Part shown: piece after piece, positions 1 to 10,575 of the stretch
How the letters are laid out: every line of letters begins with the position of its first letter
Numbering within the stretch: position 1 is the first letter of the stretch
DNA from: Eukaryota sp. TZLM1-RC
Taxonomy: Eukaryota > Metamonada: BaSk clade
Assembly: GCA_040285825.1 (NCBI GenBank)
Contig: JAUPSS010000003.1
Coordinates: forward strand, 310,001 to 374,000
Length of the DNA stretch: 64,000 nucleotides
Direction: 5' to 3'
The notes under the pieces: generated by a model
The model's database searches: none
What the model was told of the DNA's origin: nothing
The model's input: only the letters and a program-made list of their open reading frames with translations
Program-made: the position numbers and the translations under genes

Positions 1-540
1 AGAATTACATGGATCAATAGATATGGCATCTGAAATAGTGAAGCTTCCATTTGGAGCAGGAACAACCAAATCACCTCTTCTCAGACTCATAGAAGTTCTA
101 AAGTAGCGCGTATTGTCAATGCTGAGGGTCCCCAAGAATTAATTTAGATAACAATAATTCTAAGAGGGAATCTACTCGATAAGATTGACATTAATTTGGT
201 CCCTGACATTATTATGTACTTTACTAGTAAATGTAATAAAATGTTTAAAGTTTAGAAGATGAGTAAACAAAAGGGGTTTACCACATTTACATGTTTAATG
301 ATTAGGCAAATTGTTTGCCCACAGCAAACAAAAAGAACGCTCGTTTAAGAGCCACTTATTGTTGTACAACAGAGGTTCATCAATAGAGAGAATTTGGGTA
401 ATTTATGGAGCAACATTTTGAAGCTATTACGAATGACTTTTAAAGAAATTCTAAAGGGATTTTACCATGTCTTACTTCATAATCCAAGGTTTCGTACAAT
501 TTAACCAGTTGATGATGCGACTTTTCCAAGCTTGTTGCTT
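1..540 (-). mobile_element. Decayed non-LTR retrotransposon remnant (RLE end)
   Basis: Read on the minus strand, bases 1-110 encode a stretch beginning RRGDLVVPAPNGSF and followed by a DAMSID motif. This is the restriction-like endonuclease core also seen at 22.9 kb (TRGDLVVPGLNGSF) and in the other retroelement copies here. Homology with the 22.4-22.9 kb copy continues to about base 540; for example, a 20-base block around 475-493 is shared exactly. No intact frame remains. The left end lies outside the window, so neither target duplication nor poly(A) tail can be judged. It abuts the CEP20 gene, whose true ATG is at 757. Confidence 0.75.
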
Positions 541-756
541 CAAGTTTTTTACAACAGTATAGGAGAATTTTGTTGTGAAATAGCACTAAATGTTAATTCG
601 ATGTTCTTATGTTTTTTTGGAAAAATTCCAGATATTTTTGATATTTTGTCAATGAAAGAAAATGGCGAGATCACAAAAACAATTTGTTATAAGTCAGTCT
701 TTGAAAGCAGTTACTACGTAATTATTAAGTTGGAAAAGAAATTAAACCTATCCAAA

Positions 757-1113
757 ATGCTTGATCAGGCTCAGATAGATCTCAAGAACAGCATTGTAGA
801 AGCACTTACCACCAATGGGACTCTTGAGCGACTGAAAGCCACAATCCGTGCAGATGTCTTCTCATCCATTCAGGAATACTCTCAATTAGAGCATCAGTCT
901 CTTGATACACTAATAATCAATTCTCTTATTGCGGAGTATCTCTCCTTCAATAAGTACGATCGCTCTCTCTCTGTTTTTTCTCCTGAATCAGGTTTGAAGG
1001 AACCTCTCTCTCGATCAGCAATATCCACAGATCTTAAAGTACATGATGAGGATGACTCTCTCCAAGTTCCTCTGTTGTATTCTATATTGAATGTTTTGAG
1101 GACGAATGAGTAA
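757..1113 (+). CDS. CEP20: CEP20/FOR20-like centriolar LisH protein
   Basis: This is a 118-residue protein. I chose the ATG at 757 because the open frame upstream belongs to unrelated or repeat DNA, and because the protein from here has the length and order of the family. Family features visible: an N-terminal helix followed by a KATIRADVFSSI segment (FOP/FOR20 motif), a LisH-type segment (LIAEYLSFNKYDRSLSVF) followed by PESG, and a C-terminal PLLYSIL. In the FOP/OFD1/FOR20 family these proteins sit at centriolar satellites and basal bodies and are needed for ciliogenesis; LisH mediates dimerisation. Its presence implies centrioles or flagella. The recognition is strong because several motifs occur in the correct order. 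No intron is visible. Confidence 0.85.
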   Translation: MLDQAQIDLKNSIVEALTTNGTLERLKATIRADVFSSIQEYSQLEHQSLDTLIINSLIAEYLSFNKYDRSLSVFSPESGLKEPLSRSAISTDLKVHDEDDSLQVPLLYSILNVLRTNE

Positions 1114-2690
1114 CATTGCTTAATTGAATACTTAATGTTTTCTTAATGTTATAGTACTTTTGGGTTTGATTTCGCTTTTGTTTGCTGTGCCTTTGTCATT
1201 TCGTTTCTTGTAAATCATTTAGTGTCATTCTTATTGGTTATTTTTATCATTTCTGTCGTTATTAAAGCAATAATACAATATGGATACATTCAAAAATTCT
1301 ACATCACAGGATATAGTTCAGCAAAATAGAGGAATTTTTTCCTTCGTTCTTGTCTATATCCTTATTTGGATGTTAATCTACCTAAAATTAAGTCCAAACT
1401 CTGTGTTTCGTATTTTGTTTTAATGGACATGATTCAATTCTAAATAATTGTGTTAACCACTTACTTCCTTTTTAGAGCATTGTGATGTCTACTTTTTTTG
1501 ACCAAATCACACAAATCATTGTGTAAATATTCTCTTGGTTGTGACTGAGTTGACTTAGACGGTGACCTAAAAGTGTTGCAAGCTCAGTATTTTACGTTGA
1601 CTGTTAAAAGGAAAAATAGATATTTTGTTATTAATAGAACCTGCGCTTTATTTGATTAAAATTTAACACTTTACAAAATGAACACATGGGACGAAATTCA
1701 TTGAACCAAAATTCCCTCTAGGATATTGCGATCTTCTTGCTTTCAAGCTATTGGTTCTCTGAATTGATAAAAAGCAATGGGTTCTATTGATGATAGCAAA
1801 ATGAATAAGACAACGTGATAATAATTTAAAAATAATTCTTCAAATAAAATGAAGCAAAGTGTTGAAGGTTTCAAAAACCATGTTAGATTTTCCCCACTAG
1901 ATTAGCCAAACTTTCAGATGGTTCGTTGAAGAATCCCTCTATCTAGAATAGGGTTGAGGAAATTTGTTTCATTGTTGAAGACAGTATCTTTCACAATGGA
2001 TGAAATAATACTAATAAATATTGATATTTGATAAATATTTATTGAATATTAATAAAATCACAATCCAACTCAGAGGCAAAGTCCATAACTGTTGTTAGAA
2101 CATCTAATTCAGCAGGGTTACAGTGGGGGACTACGTAAAATTCCATGTCGCGTGTGATGAAGCATTCAAAGGTTCCTTCAATTCTCAAAATCTTGTGGGT
2201 ACGGGTTGAACTGAGTTAACAACAGCTGAAACAAGGCCAAAAAGAGGCGTTGAGCTGTATTTTTGATCTTCTAATATGTCATTATCGTCAGCAGTGACGT
2301 TATTGCTGATATCATCACCTGGGGGTTTGGTTAGAGCAAAAAAGTTAGAAGCTAATCTAGAACCACATCTTTGAATATGGGTAGCGGCACATTACAAGCA
2401 GTGCTACCCAGACGACTTAGAAGGGCTAGAAACTATACGGACGGGTCCGCACAAGAACTGGTGGCAGTTTTGGCAGAGTTGCGAAGGGTTGTGGATGACT
2501 AGAACCTGAAGACATCATCTAATAGCACAAAAATATCAGATAGTCGTTGAGTTGTCGGTGAATGTAGGTGGAATGAATGAAAAAGTGAAAACCAAGTTGA
2601 AGGTTAAAAACCAGCCAGAATAGGCAACCAGAAGTGGAGAATGGGGTGACAAGTGCAAAATTTGATAAATAAGCTCATTATTTTCACTAC
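1114..2690 (+). other. Intergenic, no gene seen
   Basis: This AT-rich stretch has stops in all frames and no recognised domain, RNA gene or repeat shared with the rest of the window. It could contain the 3' end of CEP20 (AT-rich, with an AATACAATATGG stretch) and decayed mobile DNA that I cannot identify. Confidence 0.5.
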
Positions 2691-2954
2691 ATGTCAGACG
2701 CACCCCCTGGTCTAAAAAGGATTCAGAATTATATGGATTCGCTGCTGAGTGAAACCATCCAGGAGCAAGCTTGCATTGAGCCCTACTGGGAGCTCATTTC
2801 CAGTCCTCCTGAGATTCCACCTTCACAGGTGAGTTCTTGTTCAACCAAATGTAACAAGGGAACTTTTTCTCATGAAGACTCTCCTTACCATTTGGTTCAA
2901 AATAGACTACTTGGTCAGATTGTCTCTTCCTCTTTTTTGGTTGATAAGGGTTAA
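2691..2954 (+). CDS. Small hypothetical ORF
   Basis: An ATG-started 87-codon frame with mixed amino acid composition in its first 46 residues (SDAPPGLKRIQNYMDSLL, then an acidic and proline-rich part). I recognise no family. The composition changes after about residue 46, where a GTGAGT occurs, so only the first part may be coding, for example as a first exon. It lies about 340 bases upstream of the Ulp1-like remnant and could belong to that element or to a host gene. Coding status is uncertain. Confidence 0.25.
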   Translation: MSDAPPGLKRIQNYMDSLLSETIQEQACIEPYWELISSPPEIPPSQVSSCSTKCNKGTFSHEDSPYHLVQNRLLGQIVSSSFLVDKG

Positions 2955-3269
2955 TATGTCCAAGTAGTCCATCACGAAGTTATTATCAATTGTTTTTTAA
3001 TTAATTGTTCCACGTTATTGATTAAAAAACATTTTATATTCCTTCAAGAATACACATTATATATGAATTTGTAGGACGTGTCTGGGGCACGAACCTGGAA
3101 GCTGTATGTGTTTCACACATCAGTGTTTCCACCCACAGCCTGTTTATAGAAGGGAGTAATTCATTTTGTGTTTATTTTGGAGAGATTGATGACATATCTG
3201 ATAAAATATTTTTTAATTTTTTATTAAAAATTAAATAAATTTAATTCCTTTTTATAATAACAATATATA

Positions 3270-3495
3270 TTTCAAAAAATTAATTTATCAGGTGGAGGGC
3301 AACAAAGTAATGATTTCAAAGACAGCTGGTTAGATGATGAAAAAATCACTGATTCGATCAACAACTTTATCAATCAGTCATCAACTCCACTGTCACATCA
3401 CAAAATACTTGTTTGGCCCATCGCATCAGCCCTATTGATAACTAGGGGATTTGTTCAAGAGGATTTTTGCTCACAATTGATCAATTCTGGCGACG
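3270..3495 (+). pseudogene. Ulp1-like (C48) protease, 5' half, split by gypsy element
   Basis: In the frame with codons at 3291, 3294 and so on, the sequence reads into SWLDDEKI. This is the substrate-binding W-L-(N/D)-D motif that opens the catalytic domain of Ulp1/SENP cysteine proteases. The frame runs to base 3495, where the left LTR begins. Skipping the insertion and one copy of the 4-bp duplication joins it in frame to the protease core at 10580. So the two halves are one gene cut by the Ty3/gypsy element. The N-terminal boundary is not defined; the AT-rich DNA before about 3240 shows no coding signal. Confidence 0.75.
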
Positions 3496-3666
3496 TGATG
3501 ATCTGTGGGGGTTAGACATTGAGTATACCTAAAATGTAATGAGATTTATTACAAGGGAATAGGGATTTCCCTTAACTTAAGCGCATGGGCGCAATGATAC
3601 AATAACTATAAATAAACTATAAATAAACTATAAATAAACTATTATAAATATTATCCAAGGCTAACA
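3496..3666 (-). repeat. 3' LTR of the Ty3/gypsy element
   Basis: 171 bp. On the minus strand it starts TGTTAGCC and ends AGATCATCA. It contains three copies of an 11-bp unit (AAATAAACTAT on the plus strand), whereas the partner LTR has two, which explains the 11-bp length difference. The pol stop codon lies inside this LTR at 3651-3653. Confidence 0.92.
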
Positions 3667-6600
3667 CTGCCCTTTCTTCTTTTCGAGCGTCGAGGCCTGA
3701 TAGGAGTAGGATTAACATTATTATTAATATTATCAGAACGACGTTTACGGCGGGAAGGACGAGAGCGAGTATTAGATATAGACTTGGAGAATACTTTGTA
3801 AGCAGAGGTGTTTTGAACAGTCGAAACCAGTTCAGTGGTAATATGATTGCCAGGCCATTGGACTTGACAGTAATCACCATCCTGACTGAGGACTTTCTGA
3901 ATCACGTGCTCTTCTGCATCGTCAGCAGCAACCCAGGAGTGAAATTCATCATCTGCTGGTAAACTGGAATGCCAAGGTTGGAGGTGCTTCACACTGGCTG
4001 TAACAACCATACCAGTACACAGATTCTTGATATCAGCGGTGGAGGTAGAGGGTGTGTCAATAACTAAGAATGGCCCTTTGTAATTACCATGTAACTTAGC
4101 AGTGGAAGACGAAGCTCGTTTGACCAATTGGCCAGGAGAGAAAGGGTTGGCTTCGATTTGGGAATCACGAGGAGGAGCCTTGGAAGCTTGATGGAGCTCT
4201 GCTTCCTCCTGTTTCTTCTTCAATCTGGCAAATTTGGATTGGATGTCATTAATGTAGGTTGACTCAGACGTTGAGCTTTCCAGGGTCTCTATGATTCTGC
4301 CGGGGTCAGCTCTGGGGTTAAAATCTGAACCAAACATGAGCTCGTATGGAAAGTAACCTGTAATCGAACTCTTGGATGAGTTGATTAACAATTGTACATA
4401 GGGTATGTACTCTGACCATGCATCGTAGGCGTTAAAATCTACGAGCAGCTTTCTCAAATTCTGCAAAATGTCACGGTGACGGCGTTCGACTAGACCGTTG
4501 GACTGAGAGAAGTGAGGGACGGACTTTGAGACCTCTATGCCCAAAAACTCACATAGAGCGTCGAAGACAGCTTTAGAGAACTCAGGACCGTTGTCACTAT
4601 GAACTATGAACGGGATCCCGAATATCGCGCATACCTTCCATATGAGAGCGTCAGTAGTAAGGTTGGTGTTGAGTTCTTTGAGAGGGACTATGATAGTGAA
4701 CCTCGTGAAGCTATCCACAAATACAAGAATGTATCTGTGGCCGTCTTGATCTTCTGGAAGAGGACCAATGACGTCGACGTTAACTCTTGCAAATGGTCTG
4801 TCAGCCCACAAGGAACCAGTTGTAGGGACATGCAGTTTGGGGACTGCTGCTGTCTTCTGACAGGAGGGGCATTCCTGGACGTGCTTGGTCGTGTCAGAAA
4901 GCATGTTAGGCCACCAGTAGTCACTGTTCTTGAGTCTGAGGAGACTTTCTGCCTTACTGGGGTGGCCACCTTGCAGAAGTCCATGTAGAAGGTTAAGCGT
5001 ATCCTTAACCAGTGATTGAGGAATCACGATCTTGTGCTCTGGAGTTAGATAAAGATCTAGACGACTATCCAAAGTACAGTTGTTAAACGAGGTGTCCTGG
5101 TTAGCGAGGGCTCGCTTTTGTTCGGACCTGATCTTGCAGAGCCAAGGCTCGAAGAGTGGAAGGTCATTGGAGCATTTATCTTGAAGGATAAGCACCTTCT
5201 CGAATGTATGGAGATCTTCAACGAAGCATCTCTCTGACTCAGTTTCATCAATCCTATTTGTGTAGTAGATAGGGTGAAACTCTTGGTCGTTGGAATGGAC
5301 CAAATGGTTGATGGTATGATTGTCTTGGGGCGGTACTATCCTAGATAGCATGTCTGCCCAATGGTTCTCTTCCCCTTTTGTGTGAACGATGTCGAATAGG
5401 AACTCAGAAAAGATGGGAAGCCACCTTCTGACTATTCTGTTTTTGTTCGGAGCGGTGAGCATGTAAGTAAGGTTTTGGTGATCTGTGAAAATGATCAGGC
5501 GCCTTCCTTTGAGGTAGTTCTCGAAGCCACTTTCGGTAAGCATGAGAAGGATAGCATAAAGCTCTTTCTGTACCGTGGGCCAGTTCTGCTGGGAGTTAGT
5601 CAACAATCTGCTGAAGAAGCTGATTGGTCTACATTTCCTATTGAGTAAGGAAGTACCAGGGTCCTTAGTGGGTTCTATTTGTTCCCAAATCACGCCGCCA
5701 ACTGCTATATCAGAGGCATCGCAACTAATTAGTACTTGGTTATCCACCGGAGGTAAGTTTAGAGGCATATGCTCCGCGATCAGGCGTTTGATTTCGGCTA
5801 AATGGTGGTCGTGAGTGTCTTTCCACTGCAGGCGACGTGGTTTGCCGTGTGTTAATTTGATGATCGGGGCAACATGCTTGGTTACCTGGGGAAGCCATTC
5901 CCTAATGAAGTTGACTGAGCCGATAAGGCTACGGGCGTCTTTCACAGTCTTAGGTCTGGCAAGATTCAGTAAAGACTCTGTGCGTGTAGGATCAATGGTC
6001 CTGGTTTTGTGTTGGAATCTGCTACCAAGGATCTTTATTGGGTGTCTAGAGGACACAAAATGGCACTTGGGCAGTCCTAGGGTTCTAGCTTCCTCGAGGA
6101 CACGTCTTAGACGTCCGAGGAACTCGTTGAAGGTTCTACCTACTATAATGATGTCATCTATATAGATGAATACACCGTCTCCGGAGAAGATGTCTGCCAT
6201 AACGTTCTGGAAAACTGCAGGAACGTTCTTGAGGCCGAAAGCAGCACGTTTAAACATGATACTTTTGCCAGAGATGCTTAAGGCAATCTTCTCCCAGTCC
6301 TTTTCTGCAATCTTTAGTTGCCAAAAGGCTTTGGGGAGGTCAAGGGTACCGATGAAATTGGCTTCCGAAAGGAAGACTAGCACATCGGATATTCTGGGGA
6401 GATTAGGTTCAACAGGAATAGTGTTGGCGTTGACTCCGTCCTTGCCGCTGTAATCACCAGTAAGGCGAGGCTTACGATGATCAGGGTATACCACAAGACA
6501 TACTGGAGAGCTGAACTCATGGTTCGATGGTACAGCAAATCCAGACTCGACGAGTTCATCGAAGATCTGTTCGGCGACTTTCTGCTTCTCGGGGTTTAAC

Positions 6601-7247
6601 CTACGAGGGGGTCGTCTGACTCGAATACTTTCATCATGAAAGTTGATCTCCATTGAAGGACAGTCAATCCCATCAGCATGCGGCTTAAGGGTGAATGTCT
6701 CTTCGAACTCTTTCAAGGTTAGAAGTAAGGTCTTCTTGTCGTTATCACAGTCGAGGTTAATAGTACAAGCAGAAGACTGTATGTGCTCCAACCAACGTCT
6801 GGGGACGTTGACGACATCTGAGACTTGGGAGATTCGATGGTCGAATTCAGCCTCAGGCAGAAGTAATGTACGATGTTCCTCATCCATCTTGATGAAGAGG
6901 CCTTCATCGTTCAATAAGCCTAGGTGATGCAACAGGTCTCTACCAATTAGTAACATATTGTTGCCAGGAATGATGGCCAAGCTATGTTTCACATGAACTA
7001 ATTGGGTTACACTACCGAGTCTGAAGCTCAGTGTGCCTTCTGCTGATCCTAAAGACTTCGACATGATGTTGTTTGCAGACTTAAGGTTTATGCAATGGTT
7101 AGTCTTTACCATGTTGCATCTCTCTGCTAAATCAACAGTGATGACTGATATCGAAGCTCCAGAGTCGATGATCCCTTCTATTTCGCAGTTATTTATTGAA
7201 AATTTCAATTTTAAATTTTTGCGTGCGACATCTGAGGTGCGAACCAT
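3651..7247 (-). CDS. Ty3/gypsy Pol polyprotein (PR-RT-RH-IN-chromo-like)
   Basis: 1198 residues, uninterrupted. Domains in order: aspartic protease with DSGAS near residue 28; reverse transcriptase with FIYIDD near residue 362; RNase H with SCDASD near residue 507; integrase HHCC zinc finger near 755-790 ending CPSCQK; DDE core with VNVDVIGP near 824, HSDNGPEF near 882 and GLVERRHRD near 920. A chromodomain-like tail near 1110-1150 contains HVIQKVL and CQVQWPGN. The C-terminus is basic and runs into the 3' LTR. The polyprotein would be cleaved by its own protease, copy RNA into DNA and integrate it. It overlaps the upstream gag frame by 37 bases in the -1 frame, so expression by ribosomal -1 slippage is likely. 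The ATG at 7247 need not be used. Confidence 0.93.
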   Translation of the reverse strand: MVRTSDVARKNLKLKFSINNCEIEGIIDSGASISVITVDLAERCNMVKTNHCINLKSANNIMSKSLGSAEGTLSFRLGSVTQLVHVKHSLAIIPGNNMLLIGRDLLHHLGLLNDEGLFIKMDEEHRTLLLPEAEFDHRISQVSDVVNVPRRWLEHIQSSACTINLDCDNDKKTLLLTLKEFEETFTLKPHADGIDCPSMEINFHDESIRVRRPPRRLNPEKQKVAEQIFDELVESGFAVPSNHEFSSPVCLVVYPDHRKPRLTGDYSGKDGVNANTIPVEPNLPRISDVLVFLSEANFIGTLDLPKAFWQLKIAEKDWEKIALSISGKSIMFKRAAFGLKNVPAVFQNVMADIFSGDGVFIYIDDIIIVGRTFNEFLGRLRRVLEEARTLGLPKCHFVSSRHPIKILGSRFQHKTRTIDPTRTESLLNLARPKTVKDARSLIGSVNFIREWLPQVTKHVAPIIKLTHGKPRRLQWKDTHDHHLAEIKRLIAEHMPLNLPPVDNQVLISCDASDIAVGGVIWEQIEPTKDPGTSLLNRKCRPISFFSRLLTNSQQNWPTVQKELYAILLMLTESGFENYLKGRRLIIFTDHQNLTYMLTAPNKNRIVRRWLPIFSEFLFDIVHTKGEENHWADMLSRIVPPQDNHTINHLVHSNDQEFHPIYYTNRIDETESERCFVEDLHTFEKVLILQDKCSNDLPLFEPWLCKIRSEQKRALANQDTSFNNCTLDSRLDLYLTPEHKIVIPQSLVKDTLNLLHGLLQGGHPSKAESLLRLKNSDYWWPNMLSDTTKHVQECPSCQKTAAVPKLHVPTTGSLWADRPFARVNVDVIGPLPEDQDGHRYILVFVDSFTRFTIIVPLKELNTNLTTDALIWKVCAIFGIPFIVHSDNGPEFSKAVFDALCEFLGIEVSKSVPHFSQSNGLVERRHRDILQNLRKLLVDFNAYDAWSEYIPYVQLLINSSKSSITGYFPYELMFGSDFNPRADPGRIIETLESSTSESTYINDIQSKFARLKKKQEEAELHQASKAPPRDSQIEANPFSPGQLVKRASSSTAKLHGNYKGPFLVIDTPSTSTADIKNLCTGMVVTASVKHLQPWHSSLPADDEFHSWVAADDAEEHVIQKVLSQDGDYCQVQWPGNHITTELVSTVQNTSAYKVFSKSISNTRSRPSRRKRRSDNINNNVNPTPIRPRRSKRRKGSVSLG

Positions 7248-10200
7248 GAAGATATGTGGGACTCTGAGTCTAAGTTCGAGTCAAACTCATGATTGAAACA
7301 GGGTTTATTTGGTGTTTCTATCGTTGTAGCTGTTTTGAAATTCCGGGTAGTCAAAGGATTAGTTAAACACTTAATCCACTGGTTGGAGACTGAGGTTTGT
7401 TTTATGTTTGGTGTTTTACGTGCTGGAGAGCTGTCTTGCTCTATAGTAAACAAGGAACATTTGTTTGAACGTTGCTTTGATGTATTACCTGTTGGAGAGC
7501 TATCTTGCTCTATAGTAAACATTGAATATTTATGGGAACGTTTATTACTACTAGAAGGGCCCTTGCCTCTTCCTCTACGTCTACCTCTGCCTCTACTACT
7601 ACTGTTACTACTACCCCTAGCCAAATATGCTCGAACGGCATCTGGGTTGGCATCTCACCATTGCTTGGATCGCTGGCAATCAGGGTCGGGACATTCGTCA
7701 ATAGAGTGGCCTGGAAAACCACAGAATCTACAGAGACCAGCTTTATCTCTTTCTTTCTTAATTTGCGACTTGCTCCTTTTGGTAAGTTGAGCAGGGGCGA
7801 CGCTGGAACCCGCAGGCTTAAATTTGCCTATTCTTTTCTTGTCCTTTGGGTTTGCTCTAACATAGTGACCCATATGTTGTTGATAGCTGTCACTGATGTT
7901 GGCCCTTTGCTCGTCATAGGATCTTGCTGAACACCAACTCATGTATTCAGCAGCAAGGATGTCGACAAATTGTTGTAAAGTATGGTGTTGCCAAACATTG
8001 GGTGTGGACCATACTGTTCTCAGGTTGTCACTGATGGCCTGAATACCAACAGAATCGATCATATGGGTTGCAATTTCCCAGTTTTGAATGCGCTGTAGGA
8101 AATGTTGACCATACAAGGCACGGTCGCTTGCCCTGACGTCAGAAATGGCGGTACTTCGTGAGACTGTTCTCTTTAGCCTCACAGTGAAGTCGCCCCAGCG
8201 ATTCCTAAAGTCCTGAATATTCCAATTCATCTAAACTCTATATAACTGATTCCTCGCCGTTTCTAAAGTACTATACTGGCTGAGGTGTAAAATTGATTCC
8301 CATATTTGCTCCTCATTAATGTTGTCGATAGCTGAGATACTATCAGACATAAACGTAAACCTGCCTTGAGCTCTCAGAGCGGCCAAGCACTCTGGAGTAA
8401 CACAGGAGGCAATCCTACGAGGGTGGGTTTTCTAGGACGACCACCTCTTTGTCTATCTCTATCTCTATCTTGTGAACTCGCCATAGCTTCCATCAGTACA
8501 GTGTTGGAATACTGGGGAGCTATGGGAGTGTTAGAAGGAGTTACTCCTAGGAGCCTAGGGTCCTGAGGAACCTGGGAGGGAGTTGATGGATCCTGAGATT
8601 GGACAACTACAGGTTGTTGCATAGTTTCAACAGTGTCAGTAGTTGCCATTGGCTCATCTTGTTTTTGGTCATCTTGAGGCTCAATGCTCAAAGATGAGAA
8701 AACTGTGTCTGTCTCAACTGGGTCAGGCTCAGAAGTTCTCAATTCTACTGGGTCATGATCGCTCGGATAGTAACTTTGCACATTACCATCGATATTGACC
8801 CACAGAAGAGAACTAGAATTGGTGACACCAATGTTCTCCTGTACATTCATCAGGGCATCCCTTAGTGGCCTATTCCTTCTATGCTCCGGACCAAAATATG
8901 ACGCGCAATGGTCTGGTCTGCGGTCTTGAAGGTACAATCTTTGGTAGTTCGTAGTGTAAGTGTACCACCATCCAGTCCTGAAGTCTCTATTGATATAAAT
9001 ATCAAGAGAGGCATTGTATCCTGGGCTAAACCTGGGGAAAGGACATGGGTTACATCGGTTGAGGAAGAGATTCAGCTCATCACCAGCGAAGATCCTCTGT
9101 ACACCTTCACGAGGAGTTCTGAACCCTCCAACAGTATCCCGTTGAGGATAATTTGGAGGGGTTCACAACAAACCGTAAGATTGTCTACTTCCTCCGTTGG
9201 GAAGTAGGGGCCAATTCTTCTGCGTATCCTAAAGCCGTGATCATTAACCACTTCTGGACCCCAAAATGGGGGTAAAGCAGCAATGAGTTCATTGGGAGGA
9301 ATCGATGCAGGACCTCCTTGCATTAACTCAATACCAGCATTGAGAACTAAAGTTTGAGCTTCAGTCCTCTGCTGAGTAGAGATGAAAGGAGAATCTGATT
9401 CCTGGGGCTGGCTTGGAGCTTGATAGGTGTTAGGCTGTGCAGCGCTAAGCACCTGCCAAGCAGCAGGAACAGAAGAAACAACGTGACCTTGCTGAGGAGT
9501 CTGACCAGAGGTTGGGGGAATATGAATTACTCCTCTAGTAGGAACTCCCGAAGGAGGAACAGATGGAGTTGAATGGACTTCTGTAGGAGCTACCGTAGTA
9601 GGAGCAGAAGTATTAGGAGGACCTGCTACAGGAACTTCTCGAGAAGGAGTAGTAGGATTAGAGTTACCAGCAGGGACTGCAGGAGGAGCTGGTTGTTGCG
9701 GAGGGCTGCTTTCCATAGGAACTTCCCTAGAAGGAATGGAAGGAGCTTGTTGTCTTTCCCCAGGAGCTTCCGTAGAAGAAGTAGAAGGAACTTGTTGTCC
9801 TTCCCCAGGAGCTTCCGTAGAAGAAGTGGAAGGAGCAACAGGAGCGCAAACAATAGGTGAAGAGGGAGGCTCTACCCTCTTGAGCTTCAACAGCTCAGAT
9901 ATCTTGTTGCTGGCCGAGTCAGGGTCAGTCTGGTTGATGATATACTTCAGATATTCATCTAAAGTACTGAACTGTTCAGGACCTAAAAGATAATCTTCAA
10001 CCTCTCCTTCAGAACCAGGGGGAGGAGAAAGAGGTACAAAGTTTTCCACATTAGAGGGAGGAACAGGAAGACTGATAGGAACCACAGGAACGTCATCCGT
10101 AGATGGAGTGGAACCTTGACCCGAGGGTAGAGAGGAAGTATCACTTCTCTCGCCACCAGAGGGTTGTTCTGTTCCCAACTGAGGAGTTTGGGAGGAAGAA

Positions 10201-10439
10201 CTTGTAACATTGGGTTGTGTAACAGGATCTCCGGAGGGAGGAGTTAACACAGGAGGAGGAGAAGCATTGCTTCCCTCGGACCCAGTTGACAAGGGTTGTT
10301 CTGGTCCCGACTGAGGAGTTCGGGAGGAAGAACTCGAAGAGTGAGACGTAGGAGGATCAGTCCTAACAGTCTCGGACTTGTCATTGGAACCACCCAAAGG
10401 TGATCCAATACGTATTGATGATCTGTGGGGGTTAGACAT
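7211..10439 (-). pseudogene. Ty3/gypsy Gag, broken in several frames
   Basis: The N-terminal part (10439-9072) is Pro/Ser/Thr-rich, with a 15-residue repeat (PSTSSTEAPGE...) at about 9740-9830. A middle part (8937-8374) and a nucleocapsid part (8370-7655) follow in other frames. The nucleocapsid part carries a CCHC knuckle, CRFCGFPGHSIDEC, near 7700. Homology-like continuity indicates a frameshift near 8400, an in-frame TAG at about 8230 and an in-frame TGA at 7655. After the TGA the same frame goes on through an RG-rich segment (RGRGRRRGRGKG) and two FTIEQDSSP repeats to 7211. Gag would form the particle and bind RNA. The pol frame is intact while gag is not, so this copy would need another copy's Gag to move. 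Confidence 0.75.
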
Positions 10440-10575
10440 TGAGTATAGCTAAAATGTAATGAGATTTATTACAAGGGAATAAGGATTTCCCTTAACTTAA
10501 GCGCATGGGCACAATGATACAATAACTATAAATAAACTATAAATAAACTATTATAAATATTATCCAAGGCTAACA
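10416..10575 (-). repeat. 5' LTR of the Ty3/gypsy element
   Basis: 160 bp, matching the 3' LTR apart from a few substitutions and one missing 11-bp unit. The gag ATG (10437-10439) lies inside it, so translation starts within the LTR, as is known for Ty1 of yeast. Just inside the LTR, the minus strand reads ATACGTATTGGATCACC. A TGG near this position could be a tRNA primer site, but I cannot match it to a tRNA. Confidence 0.92.

Larger units (their letters stand above)
3496..10575 (-). mobile_element. Ty3/gypsy LTR retrotransposon, full-length, chromodomain-like
   Basis: A complete element of about 7.1 kb in reverse orientation, bounded by 171-bp and 160-bp LTRs with TG...CA ends. It is flanked by the direct repeat gacg at 3492-3495 and 10576-10579, a 4-bp target duplication. 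On the minus strand the order is gag (10.4-7.2 kb, broken) then pol (7247-3651, intact). The pol order protease, RT, RNase H, integrase, chromodomain-like tail is the Ty3/gypsy arrangement. The LTRs differ by a few substitutions plus one 11-bp repeat unit, so the insertion is not brand new. The target was the coding region of a Ulp1-like protease, and the empty site can be reconstructed in frame. Confidence 0.93.

Noticed and set aside
2825-3290. A long intron joining the small ORF at 2691 to the Ulp1-like frame at 3291
   Set aside because: GTGAGT and a CAG occur at suitable places, but all confident introns here are 28-32 nt, and the Ulp1 frame belongs to mobile DNA.
4599-7300. Plus-strand frames across the gypsy Pol
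   Set aside because: They are antisense shadows of an intact, domain-rich 1198-codon frame.
9573-9993. Arg-rich plus-strand frames opposite the gag head
   Set aside because: They reflect the low-complexity Ser/Pro repeats of gag read backwards.
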